A DNA stretch of 64,000 bases from Lumbricus terrestris (lineage: Eukaryota; Annelida; Clitellata; Crassiclitellata; Lumbricidae), in the NCBI GenBank assembly GCA_949752735.1, contig OX457037.1, positions 21,035,039 through 21,099,038 of the forward strand. Direction: 5' to 3'. The translations under genes and the position numbers were made by a program. This document shows positions 53,262 to 64,000 of this stretch, piece by piece. The notes beneath the pieces were generated by a model that saw only the letters and a program-made list of their open reading frames with translations, was not told the DNA's origin and made no database searches. The stretch's first letter is position 1. Every line of letters begins with the position of its first letter.

Positions 53262-53834
53262 GTAACGTGACTTTTCGTGACGCAAAGTGAATAACTTGAT
53301 CATCAAAGATCGTATGACTGAGCCTGCAATTATTTTTCCTATGTGCTTAGTATTGTCCTGTCGCTATAGCCTTGAGCAATGAGCAAGTCGAATTTTGAAT
53401 TTCTTTCTAGACTGTAACTATCAGAAACAAGCCGGGTTTGCGTAAATTCTGGTTTTCTGCCATAATAATAATTGTGGAACGCTATTAGCTCAAGTAGCCT
53501 ACGGCAAGAATTGCAAAATGGCTAGGACTATCAGCCTATGCCTATTGTTTATGTTGCTTATCAGTTAGTCATAAGTATTCGATTTAGCAGCTTTGTGCAA
53601 TCTTAAAGGCTGAATAGGATGATTTAAAAAAAATTAATTATGCAATTACAAATAGGTCATAATAATCTGGAATTTACATGGCTGTACGCTATTGTGGTGT
53701 TTGATCTGTGCTTAGGTGATCTTAGCATTGTCAAACTGCTCTGTTTAGGCTATACGCGAGTGGTCAGGATTTCTTTTAATATTTGAAACTTTTAACCATG
53801 TTTCACGTTGTTTCTTTTAAAATTCCGTCTACAG

Positions 53835-54239
53835 ATACGTTTCGCGTAGAAGACTACCCCCACTGGCTGGAGCATCATCAAATTGAATTGGTCAACTATG
53901 CGGTAGAGGTTGGGAAGCATGCACACATTCTGTCACCTATTACACCAGCGCCGCTCACCATACGATGGTTCAGTCTAGCACTGGGCGGCGAACTACCGCA
54001 TCTAGGTGACAAAGTCAGTGTTGCCAAGTCGCTGCACTTTAAGAAGTTCCGCAAGACATACAACACAACGTGGCATGATGTTTTCAAGTACGATGAAATC
54101 ATTCGATTGGTGAAGGTTCTGAAAGTTCGTCTTGCTTACGCCGATGTGTTTCGAGTGTTAGTTGAAGAAAAGATTAAAGATGACGGTGTTCGGACCGATG
54201 TTCATCCGTTTGACGTGGCAATAACACTCATGATATTCG
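53835..54239 (+). CDS. Gene B, first domain exon: cysteine-free Ig-V-like
   Basis: 135 codons, phase 1 at both ends (TCTACAG| and TTCG|GTGAGA). VNYAVEVGKHAHILSPITPA followed by LTIRWFSLALGGELPHLGDK has the strand B-to-C' layout of a V-set domain, with Trp in strand C, and VLKVRLAYADVFRVLVEEK looks like strands E to F. Both canonical Cys positions are other residues. Family assignment is an inference from this layout and its neighbours. Confidence 0.55.
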
Positions 54240-55095
54240 GTGAGACTATTCTACATGAAGTGACCTGCCTTGTTATTTGTTTGGGGAGATCTGATTTTGC
54301 TTCGTCTGGTTGTTGCAATTTCAGAAAGGATGGGGAGATGGTTGAATGATTTTTTACCAGCCTGAAGTTCAGATGGACTCGAATTCCATACATGCAAACC
54401 CCAAGAAGTCGAATCAACCTTCCTGTCCCTGGTAGTGTGTAGCGTAGATGTGTGCCTTGTAGGCTGTCATACGGCTAAATTCTACTCCTGTTACACTTAT
54501 TATCTGCTAATCTACATGTATATCATGTAATCATTATTTGTTAGCAGGTAGAATTATAATTTCTACCTAGACCCAGTCGTTCCCTGCCTTCTAAGAAGTT
54601 CCAATCTTTCTTATCGCAGACGGAATATCGCTTTGAACTTCTTCTGCCACATCTTCTCTTTGGTCACCTGGCAACCGAACTTAGGCATCTCTCTGCCATC
54701 TTCGGACTAACCACCAGTGCACGTGAATAACCTGTTGTCCTGGGTTTACATAGGCCTAGTACTTTAAAGGTTTCTAGATTATGATCACGACTGAGTGATA
54801 ATGTACTTCTCTGTGATTTCGAACCGGTTAAATAAAACGTGTCTTAGGCTACATTAAATAGCAGAGAATGTCGAAACGACTAAAGATTTCGAAAGTTACT
54901 TTAAGCTAAACAAAATTTACAATAAGTTAGCTAAAAATCGAATAAAATAACACTTTAATCTCTCTGCGTGGAATATGTAAACGATTTTCTACATATAGAT
55001 CCAGATTTGACGAGGGCTTATGACAACAGAGGCCGTTTTCCTCTGAAAATATTTGTTTGGCACAATACAGTACTTCAATTTATATTATTCTACAG

Positions 55096-55458
55096 AGAAA
55101 CACAAGTGTCGTTTCACTTCGAGACCTCAAAATCCGAAAAAAGGTGATTCGCTCATTCTCACCTGCAGCGTCATAATCAACGGATACTGGAACGTATCTT
55201 TGATCTTCCGCAATGAATTCGACGAAAGTGAAATCATAGGAGACACGTCACAATGCGGCAAACAACCACGTGTTGGCACCAAGATCTGCAGTACCGTCAA
55301 CGTCACTGCTGACGCGCTTACCCTCGCTTATAATTGCCGTCTTAAATTTCCTCCAAGTGAAAGACATGATGCAAACACGTCGCTGTTCCAGAACTCAACG
55401 TGGACTGCTAATTTTAACAAAGAAATTATCTGCACCTTTCCAAAAATCCACCTAGAGG
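55096..55458 (+). CDS. Gene B, Ig-like exon 2
   Basis: Phase-1 exon (CTACAG| to GAGG|GTAAAT) coding about 121 residues. KKGDSLILTCSVIINGYWNV is a typical strand A'-B with its Cys; five further cysteines follow (QCGKQ, KICS, YNCRLKF, IICTF and the first KCRF). Several N-glycosylation sites (NVS, NVT, NTS, NST) are present, in keeping with an extracellular protein. Confidence 0.7.
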
Positions 55459-55713
55459 GTAAATATGAATGTGAAAACCGTTTAGTTAGCGTTGGCTGTT
55501 AAAAAGTCGAGTTTTAAAGCCCGACTGGCTGTTACTTTATTCCTGTTAGACCTATGATTAGGCCTATGAGTAGAAAGGTTGAAGGGACGCTGTAGAAATG
55601 GATATTATGAAATAAAGCTAAATTAAGAGTAGTTTGAAAGTGGACGAATGCCAGGGTTTGATGCTATAATTCAGTTAAGGCCAGGAAATAGTAAGACAAG
55701 TCATTCGGGCGCT

Positions 55714-55717
<4 letters not shown>

Positions 55718-55780
<63 letters not shown>
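55718..55780. repeat. (TC)n followed by (TA)n
   Basis: Dinucleotide tract in which the next transposon is inserted; (TA)n also occurs between the two elements (57490-57505) and after them (59801-59835). Confidence 0.95.
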
Positions 55781-55785
<5 letters not shown>

Positions 55786-57490
55786 GTGGTCCAACTTACC
55801 ATGTAAAAAAATAAATTTTCAAATATCAAATTGGGTCACAGTTGTTCTTGTTCCTATACACCAAGGTAGCTTACATGCCAAAAATTAGAAGGATTCGATT
55901 ATATTTGGAGGTGACTCAAACTTGAACATTTTTTCTGGCATTAGAACTGCCACACGCAGGGTAAGGCTGGAACTGAGCAGGATTTGGATTCAGCCGAGTT
56001 ACCTCTGCTTTTGCACTGCGATGGCAAACGTTAACTAGAATTTGTCCAGACCATTCTGAAGGTGTTTCTGGAGCTGGAGAGAAAAGCTTCTTGTAATTTT
56101 CAAGTTTATTAGATAATTGAAAACAGCAAGTTAATGCCTGTCTTCAAATGTCGGAAGATTGGAATCGGAAGCAGAGTATAATTATTATATGGGCTTGCAT
56201 TTGATAAAACGGCCTCAAAAGACTTGCACATGTACAGTTGTACACTTATCTAACGGACACTCAATGAGGAGCCACGGCTGTGTGCTCGCATCTATGAAAT
56301 CCAGTGGTTATCTTTACTCCCACAACACTCGGAACAACCAGAGGTCCAGATGTAGGCTCGTTCAAACGATTTATGTGAAAAACCAACACCAACGTGAAAA
56401 TTACGACGAGCTTCTGCAATTATCGCATGTCATCCTTCTTGATAGGTGTTTGAGAGGAGAAGTGCAATTTCGTTTCCAGCTTCTGGGACAGTACACCATG
56501 CAACACCGCTCACCAACTTCTAGCAAAATCCTCAAAAATCAAATGATTCTCCGCATTTGGGATGAAAAAGTTTTAACAGATCTAATGTCAGCCCTTTTGC
56601 CTCTCTTTTCTATGGAATATGGTCATGAAGCTTGCTTGAACAGAGAGCTCCAAACAATCATTTGACTCAGTTCAACTAGTCAGAACATAATAATATTTGC
56701 AAAGTTGTTGTGCAGAATGCTGCCACAACTGCTTTCAAGAGACACCTGGTCTCTTGGAACCCGCGTTGATGTGATTTAATGCAAAGACCACCTTGGTTAC
56801 GAAGCTCAAATGTTCTGAAAAGAATATAGCATCAAACGAAATTGAATGCAAAATGTTGAACTTTGGAAATCCACTGGAATCATATGTGACAAGCCGAAGA
56901 TCTTGACTCATCAACATATGATCATTGCCAGCAATTGGCTGGCAGATGAGGCTTAGGTTTTCTTCTCGACGCCACCACACTTTGGCAGTAGCCTACTGTT
57001 GCATTCAATTTATATCAAATTGAAAGACAAAGCCAGGCAGATTTAAGTAATAAATTCGGCCTACAGCGCAGAAAAGGTTATTGCTTTCATCCAGATATTC
57101 AACTCTTCTGTGACAAGAGTCGAGAATCAAAGACAATACCTTTGTCAAGCCATTCCGGAACCATGAAAGTCTCTCTAGAGGCACATATCACTAGAGACTT
57201 GTTTTAATGGCGTTCTTATTACCTAGGAACTTACTAGACAGTTAACACTAAATAGTTATTTGCTTTCGGTTTTGTTAAAAAAACACTTTTGGGTCATAAA
57301 TGCCAATATAGGCCCTACTACATTATGACGAAATTTTCGAAGATACAAAATTATCGTTCAAAATTGAGTCACCCCTAGATATTCTTCAAATGACTCAAAA
57401 ATTGGTTCAAATACTATTGGAAGTGAATGGAACAAGAACACATATGACCCAAGTTAGATTTCGACATTTTGTCTTTTTGGACCACTCTAA
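55781..57490. mobile_element. TIR transposon, TTAGAGTGGTCCAA ends
   Basis: The 14-base ends are perfect inverted repeats and both sides are (TA)n. It is 1.7 kb. One frame of 168 codons (56159-56665) has CTCTVVHLSNGHSMRSHGCV and no family I know. Remnants suggest a decayed transposase gene; the superfamily is unknown to me. Confidence 0.7.
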
Positions 57491-57505
57491 TATATATATA
57501 TATAT

Positions 57506-59797
57506 TAGGGTGTCCCAACAAATATTTTTCTAGAAACTTGAAATGCAGTCCCCCTAAAAAGTTTCCATATGGTCCCATAATAACACCTGTAAAGTTTTAA
57601 GACACTAAAAAAATATTTAGGGGTGGCTCAAGCCGCCCAAATTTAACCCATATTGGCATAATTTGCGCCTGATGTGTCCAACTTCTAAATGCCTTTATAT
57701 CCCAATCGTTGATCCTATTATAACAAATTTACTACCCTTGGAAAGCTCGTGAATGGTAGAATTAACAGGTATTTAACTTTATTGGATACAATGGATATTT
57801 TGGGCATAGTCTTATGCTCAAAAAATGCAAAATCGAGAAAAATTTGAGATTTTTGAACTTTGGACACAATATCAGTGCACACACAACTAATCATTGGGAG
57901 TAGTCATTACAAACTCTTGATAATGTAACAAGTCGTGGTTTTAGCTCCTCCATACCTTCATCTGCTTCATAGTAAGAAATTCTGAGGGGGCTGTGAGGTT
58001 CAACCCCTATTTGTCCTAGGACCACACAGTAAAGTTTTAATTGCACACCCCATGCAGCTACACAACAAATCAACGTCTGGACCGTTATTTTTTTACTATT
58101 CTCATACTGATCTGCTGATTCTACATCACTGCACTCAAATTGTTCTTCAGTTCTACGTTCTACATTTACACATGTCAACAAGATTGTCACAATTGTGGTT
58201 AGAAAACATGTGCCTGTGTTTTTCGACAACCTGTACGAGAAATTGTCTCCGATCTACGTTCTTCGTTATCGTTGAGCTGAAATTCTGTATCAAAGCTGCG
58301 TCATGTTTGTTCAGCACAGTCATTTACACAGACCAACGTTATGAAAAATCACACGTGGTCTTATACGATTGGCTATCTCGCCACTCTTTCACCGAAAGAT
58401 CGAGAAAACTATATTTGAACGCAGCATGGTTTGGGAAAAACTTTTAGGAAGAGATAACCCCGTTATTCCACATTAATGAGAACTCACTGAAAGAACAGAG
58501 AGAATTGCTATCTCTTATATCTTAGGTGCTGGTATACCAAGAATGATGTTGCATCATTTTCAGACTTGTCATCTAGAGCAGCATTGCCAGAATTATAAAG
58601 CTATGGATTAATTCAAAGAGAGCAGTGACTCTACATGAGAACACCGCCTGACTGTAGATGTCAATCACAAATCTGAGACTTGTTTGGGTTGGATGCCCTG
58701 TAATTCACGGTCGTCAACTGTATATGTGATTCGTTTCCATCATAAAGCAATTAGATCTATATTGCCTTACCCATCCAACTTGCTCTGTGATGGCAACAGG
58801 CTTGCGAAATGCTACCGAATTGTTCAATCCAACCATGAATACCAAGAGTTTTGAAAATTCTTGATAGTCATATTTCGAGTATGGCCACGCTAAAGCTGTT
58901 CAGTAATGAATTCTTATGATTTGTTAGATGCAGACTGCAGTAGCATTGGTCGAGGGTTTGGTTGATGGTGAACCAGATTGGAGCATTCATCTTTAAATGG
59001 CTTGCAGAGCTTAATTACAGACCATTGATGGACAAATTTTTACCAAGGACACAAAGAATGCACCAGGCAACTGGACTTAAAAGATTTCTGTGATGTTAAC
59101 AAGATGTTACGACTGATGGCTGATGTAGAAGGGTGCAAGGCATTGCAAACTCTATTTAATATGCAGTTATTGAAAGCCGTTGTCTCAAAGCATTTGCCAA
59201 TAATTAGGCCTAATGCATCACACTTTCACGACTTCAAAAGGTTCAAACTGCAACCGTTGATTCCTGTCCTGGTCCAGAGGTCAACTTTAGCACACCAACA
59301 TGTTTGTAGGCTACTTCCACCAACTAGAGAAAAATCAGACTGACAATCTGTTAACCTTATTCATTTCTACTCCACTGATGATTGCCATGTGGAGGTAGCG
59401 ACCTGCAATCCTAGTGCACGACATTTACATCATTCGTTTGCTGGAGAGCTTAACTGTCGTCCTTATGCTTGAAAAACCTCATTCGCAAATACAATAAGGT
59501 TGCATATTTGTAGATTTTAGTATTTCAGAGCAATATAAGGTTATTAAGCAATACATAAGCACGCTAGTGGGATCAAAGTGTGGACCTCCGAAAATTTCAA
59601 ACTCATAGGCCTATATGTCGCACGTATAATTTGTGACAACTTACACATATTATATGTGAGCTTTGAGCGGCCTCTAAATATTTTCAAAATGTCCAGAAAT
59701 TTGGCAGGTACTATCATAGGACCATAAGGAAACTTTTTGGAGGGACTGCATTTCAAGTTTCAAGAAAAATATTTTTCCTGTGCAATCGTGGGACACC

Positions 59798-59801
<4 letters not shown>
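57506..59801. mobile_element. TIR transposon, ATTAGGGTGTCCCA ends
   Basis: Inverted ends extend about 60 bases with an indel and include CTTGAAATGCAGTCCC on both sides; flanks are (TA)n. It is 2.3 kb and only short broken frames remain (for example 57891-58229 on the minus strand). Its terminal sequence resembles in style the element to its left, but they are different families. Confidence 0.7.
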
Positions 59802-59841
<40 letters not shown>

Positions 59842-60393
59842 GCCTAGCACCTGAATGACTTTGAAGTGCAGAGTCACATAATTATTTTGTGGCTCTGCGA
59901 ATTCGCCAAACCGATCATCACCTGGATACATCATGAATTTTCTTGGCAGAAGATAAGGGGTGGTTTGCCATTGCCTTGCCCCCGTTTGCCATCCGTGCCC
60001 GTTCGTTCACCCCTCCATACGGAGGGGTTACTAACAGGTCGCCCCACGAGAAGGTGGGCACGGTGGACTTTGATTCGCCAGCCCAGGTCGGTTCCGAGTC
60101 TACGCTCCAATTGGAGTCGTTGGTCAGGTCTCCTCCCTGCTCTACTCACGTGAGTGAACCTTTTGCGACCCCATCATACGAAACTTTAATCTACATGTAC
60201 TTGTAAGCCTATTAAACATAATATGTAGCTCTTTCTCAACCCAAAGTCATTAATCTATTACAAAAGCATCACAAAGATAGAGCCTATGAAGACCATGAGC
60301 ACGTATGCAGAAATGAAAAGATATAAAAGAATAAATTTGAAATTCTCGAAAGTCTCTGGAATTTCGGTTTGATAATTTCGTTTGTTATGCTAG

Positions 60394-60723
60394 CTATTCC
60401 ATCGGATGTCGCGTTCTTGTGCAACCAAATGCCTTGCGGAGATACGGTATCCGTTGACGATACAGTTACATGCATGGCTCAAGGGTATCCACAGCCAGAC
60501 TTTGACCTTCGCGTCCATAAACTTTCCTCAGAACCGACCTCTGAAGTCGATCACGAGGACGGCTTCTTCCTTGACGCCGCTGATGAATCAAGTGAGGTGG
60601 AGATCAAGAACTCGAAAGATTACCTGATCACGCAGAAAGATGTGGGACAAGTTAAGCTGACGTGTAACGTATCGAATGAACTCGGCTGGGGATACAACTC
60701 GTTGGTTCTGGAAGTAGTGGGAG
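60394..60723 (+). CDS. Gene B, Ig domain exon 3
   Basis: Phase-1 exon of 110 codons (TTATGCTAG| to GGAG|GTAAGT). Reads IPSDVAFLCNQMPCGDTVSV, then DTVTCMAQGYPQPDF (strand B) and LITQKDVGQVKLTCNVSNEL (strand F, D-x-G...C) with a closing strand G NSLVLEVVG. A second Cys pair, LCN-x(3)-C, precedes the normal pair and recurs in the next exons. Confidence 0.8.
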
Positions 60724-61003
60724 GTAAGTTAGGTAGCAATATAATTGTAATCAAGTTTCGAGTAGGCCTACTGGTGATCCCATAAAAACTTTATAACATT
60801 CATCCCTTCATTACTTTTCTCATCTTTATGTTTATTCTATGAATAATATTGTCATCGGGATTGTCATGGAAATTACAATTCCAACTTCTGATTTACCATT
60901 TACTATGCAATTTGGTTGATTTGATTGATTTTACTAAGTTTCTGTGTAATTTATGTAACAGGCCTACTGAATGCGAAACGCTTGCATTTGCAATTACGTG
61001 CGT

Positions 61004-61213
61004 CAGGGCTGTTTTTAAGGAATTTTTAGAACTGCACATCCTCTTCTTTCCTTTCTCATACTACAAGCTAAATTACTCCCCATCTGAGGAAAATTACCTA
61101 TTTTTTAAACTAGTTTTAACTGCACGGAACGTGACGGAAGTGCTTCTACAACTGCACGAATCCATTTAGAACTGCACATTTTGTGTAGAACTGCACGTTA
61201 AAAAAAAGCCCTG
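61004..61213 (+). mobile_element. CAGGGCT MITE, copy 5
   Basis: Nearly identical to the copy in gene A; flanks ACGTGCGT and ACGTGCGG agree in 7 of 8. It sits harmlessly in a gene B intron. Confidence 0.9.
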
Positions 61214-61366
61214 ACGTGCGGATCTCGATTACCATTGATGATAATTCTAATTTAATGCTGTCTGTCAATTGGATGTTGGCCAAAAGACGATGGTAAAGTT
61301 GCCTTTAAGTTCAGTATTTGAAATGAACAAATTATTGAACATCATGTAATATGTTTTACTTTTTAG

Positions 61367-61405
61367 AACATACAGAGAATTCTTCGACAGACGCTGGAGA
61401 AATCG
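61367..61405 (+). CDS. Gene B, 39-nt acidic linker exon
   Basis: TACTTTTTAG| and ATCG|GTATGA enclose a phase-1 frame coding HTENSSTDAGEI. The AACAT start and acidic make-up match the duplicated gene A linkers (AACATGG(A/G)GAAGACG), which supports both. Confidence 0.5.
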
Positions 61406-61744
61406 GTATGAAAAGATCAAGACCTTTGTTTTTTCTTAAAACGAAGACAATTTTATGGTGATTGTTACACGGCAATCCCAGCCGCTTGGTAAGGTGACTA
61501 TTGGAGAAGTCATAAGCTGGACATCAATTTCAACTTCAATTTTTTTTATTGTAACCATCAACCACAAATTATTTACAGTGGCGTGATTCATAAAAACTGG
61601 GTGGCAACAAGGATGGCCCATAGAGATGAATATCCAGCTAACAGGAACACTTATTAGAGTCTCCGTAATGAACTTCTTTGTCTTTCTTTGCCCCTTTTCC
61701 GCAAGCGTTTGAAAACCATTCTCTTTGATTGTGGTTTTTTGTCA

Positions 61745-61800
61745 GGTCGGGAGCGCCTATGAGGAGTTCTCTTGAAGGGGCGCTATATAAATGTACGATT
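61745..61800 (+). repeat. SINE 3' tail fragment
   Basis: GGGAGCGCCTATGAGGAG...TTGAAGGGGCGCTATATAAAT matches the tail of the tRNA-derived SINE; the head is missing. Confidence 0.6.
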
Positions 61801-61969
61801 ACAATTGCAATTACAATTTGCTATCGCTAACGGTGTAGCTAAATAATTGCCATTTGAACATAATATCAATGCATGTAGTGAGTCTATTGACACGTGAAAT
61901 CGCAAAAATTATTGTCATCAGCACGAGTATCACATACTAATGCTGGCAAATCTGCTTTTGTTAACTTAG

Positions 61970-62290
61970 TTGTAGAGTCGCCTAAAGGCATTGCCATTCT
62001 TTGCAATGGCAAGATTTGCAAAAACTACCAGGTGATGCGGATTGAGGATGAAATCTCTTGTGCCTATGACCCCAGGAGATTTGCAAGCAACATCTCCTTG
62101 ACACTCAAATTGAAGGGCGTTGTGAAAGCCGTCCAAAAGCCATGGTTATATTCACTACAGTTCGAAGATGTCGGCGAGAAGCTGGTGCAGTGCGTCGGTC
62201 AAACTGATGCTGGCATGTACGAGTCAGAAATCACAATTGCAGTCAGTTACGCTCATAGAAACCCACACGAAAGTGGCATTCACATTGAGG
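61970..62290 (+). CDS. Gene B, Ig domain exon 4
   Basis: Phase-1 exon of 107 codons (TTAACTTAG| to GAGG|GTCTGT). Reads GIAILCNGKICKNYQVMRIE-DEISCAYD and, at strand F, LQFEDVGEKLVQCVGQTDAG. It is the direct paralogue of the MITE-split exon of gene A, including the histidine-rich end (AHRNPHESG). Confidence 0.85.
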
Positions 62291-63048
62291 GTCTGTAATA
62301 CAATTATTTTAGACATTATTCGTTAAAAATTAATGACCTGTTATAATTTTAAGGACAATAAATTATTGGAATCTGTTATAGAATTTAGTGCACGTCAAAA
62401 ATTGCAGGTTCAGGCTACATTGATTCAGACTAATTAGGGAAAGTTAGTGGTTTAAGATTTGTACCATACCAGTTGTCTGCATGGAGTAGCTTACATAATA
62501 TTATGAGACTCGTATTCTCATATCGGAACTGTGTAGATCCCACATTATAAATTATAATTTGATAAACCTATCTTACATGACTCGATAAATGCACGACAGA
62601 AAAGTAACTTTTGCGATAGCTTTATAATGGACACTTCATTTAAATGTAATTGGTTCTTCAATGCATGAATAGGATCAAAAGCTATTGAAGAATAGACCAG
62701 TATCAAATTACAATCAAGTGCACTCAGGGAATGGATTACTGATTATTGAATTACCTGCCGCTTTCTTGCTGTATCCACTACAAGATAAAGACGTGCAAAA
62801 GGAATGCCCACCCACCCTCACACGACAAAGCTAGGAACAACAAAGTTACCAACTCAACACATAAATTTTGTGGATTACTCTGTTTTCCCCTCTTTTTTCC
62901 TCACCACCGTCTTTCATCTTCATCTCCTTCTCCTCTTCTTTCTTCCTTTCTTTTCGTTTGCATTTAACACCATAATCGTCATCTTCTTCGTCTTTACCAC
63001 TTCCACTGTATATTCCGTTTCTTTAGTTTTCACATTCACGTCTTGTAG

Positions 63049-63330
63049 AGCAACCGAAGATTGTCATTCTATGCAATGAACACGAGTGCCGTGACAACGA
63101 GACGGTGAATATGCCTCACGACATTACGTGTATGACTGACAGTCTTGAAAATGAAACCATACAGATGAAGCTGAATGGTGTTACAGTTGGTGTCGCCATA
63201 AACAATTTCACGCATCGGATCGTAAAAACTTCGACTAATGGCACGGTCCTGCTCCTCGTTGCCTGCAACACTTCGTCTGATGCCAACAACACGGTTTCTG
63301 TTCAACTTCATGTCACCAACGTCACCGTTG
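63049..63330 (+). CDS. Gene B, Ig domain exon 5
   Basis: Phase-1 exon of 94 codons (CTTGTAG| to GTTG|GTAGGT). Reads PKIVILCNEHECRDNETVNM-PHDITCMTD and TNGTVLLLVACNTSSDANNT, keeping the LCN-x(3)-C plus Ig Cys pattern, with many N-x-(S/T) sites. The gene must continue beyond the window; no membrane segment or stop exon is seen. Confidence 0.8.
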
Positions 63331-64000
63331 GTAGGTCATAAACTAGTGAAAGCGATTATAGTGATAGGAATTTTACATGTCTAGGCCTTTCTTTGCAGTA
63401 GACGTGTCTGGTTTGGAAGAATTCGTGTATTTCAGGTTGCTGATATTCTGCCCATAAGTTTTTCGTACTGGCCAATCTCTAAATCTGGAATTGAAAATAA
63501 TCGCTGTGCGTGTAAATCAAGAATATAACCAGTTGTATATAAAATTATGTCATCGTGTCTTTAACCACCGGCCTATTTCTAAGAACAAAGAACCTGTGTA
63601 TCGCATTATTATAAACCTACACATGGCGTCGTTGGCTAAATGAAAGAGCGAATCAGCGATGATTCACCAACACCAAATCGTTACCGGCAAATATCCTGAA
63701 CGGATAGCTGAAAGCGGATTAGCCCGCCGAAGAGGCACAAATTTGGATGAAAATCATGAAACCGAATATTACGTCCGAAGGCAAAAAAACTTGATCAGAT
63801 TTATGGCAGTGTAGCCTATAAATGTAGTTATTTTTCAACCAATTAATCGAGATGAATATTAGCAACATTGTATCAGAGACAGAGCAATAAGAAGAGATGA
63901 GGGAATGAGTTTAGAAATCAGATCAGATAGCAAAATTAATGTGTTGCTGCATAACATTGCATTGTTTTACTGTTGCTGTTGTTATTAAAAAACCAGGGGC

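Noticed and set aside
56159..56665. 168-codon frame as a host gene
   Set aside because: It lies wholly within a TIR transposon and has no recognisable domain; at most a transposon remnant.

Overview
This is a window of intron-rich, repeat-laden animal DNA. It has spliced genes with GT-AG introns, phase-1 immunoglobulin exons, tRNA-derived SINEs, many TIR transposons and long microsatellites. It looks like an aquatic invertebrate, perhaps a deuterostome such as an echinoderm; that guess is weak and rests on gene types and repeat style only. No long ORF here is a whole gene, so all genes below were rebuilt from exon homology, splice sites and matching phases.

Layout. (1) 1-5.9 kb: mobile elements, including a 2.4-kb TIR element with a gag-like ORF (2340-4704) and a palindromic minisatellite element (5559-5928). 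(2) 7.0-10.2 kb (perhaps to 13.3 kb): gene A, a signal peptide, tandemly duplicated small exons and one Ig exon, the latter split by a 206-bp MITE. (3) 10.8-17.8 kb: nested SINE/MITE insertions and microsatellites. (4) 17.8-48.7 kb, + strand: an ABCA3-like full-length ABC transporter in about 19 recognisable exons, total about 1,700 codons, complete except for the first (ATG) exon. It carries three frame-breaking lesions and a Walker A Lys-to-Met change in the second ATPase domain. Its introns hold mariner-like, piggyBac-like and hAT-like elements. (5) 51.8-63.3 kb, + strand: gene B, a paralogue of gene A, encoding a signal peptide and at least five Ig-like exons, running off the right end. 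Two TIR transposons (55.8-59.8 kb) sit in one of its introns.

The most unusual signal is a short palindromic motif, TAGGCCTA, with the variants TAGGCTA and TAGCCTA. By eye I count more than 45 copies of the 8-mer, where base composition predicts about one. In a local tandem duplication and in two places in an ABCA exon, the motif can be read as a TA dinucleotide changed to TA-(GGCC, GGC or GCC)-TA. This is what small TA-duplicating insertions, such as excision footprints of a TA-targeting transposon, would look like. One such event (38417-38423) breaks the ABCA reading frame.

The transporter, if intact, would export lipid with energy from its two nucleotide-binding domains. As written it cannot make a full-length protein, so it is either a recent pseudogene, a null allele, or a locus with assembly indels. 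Genes A and B look like secreted or membrane-anchored Ig receptors and have no obvious functional tie to the transporter.
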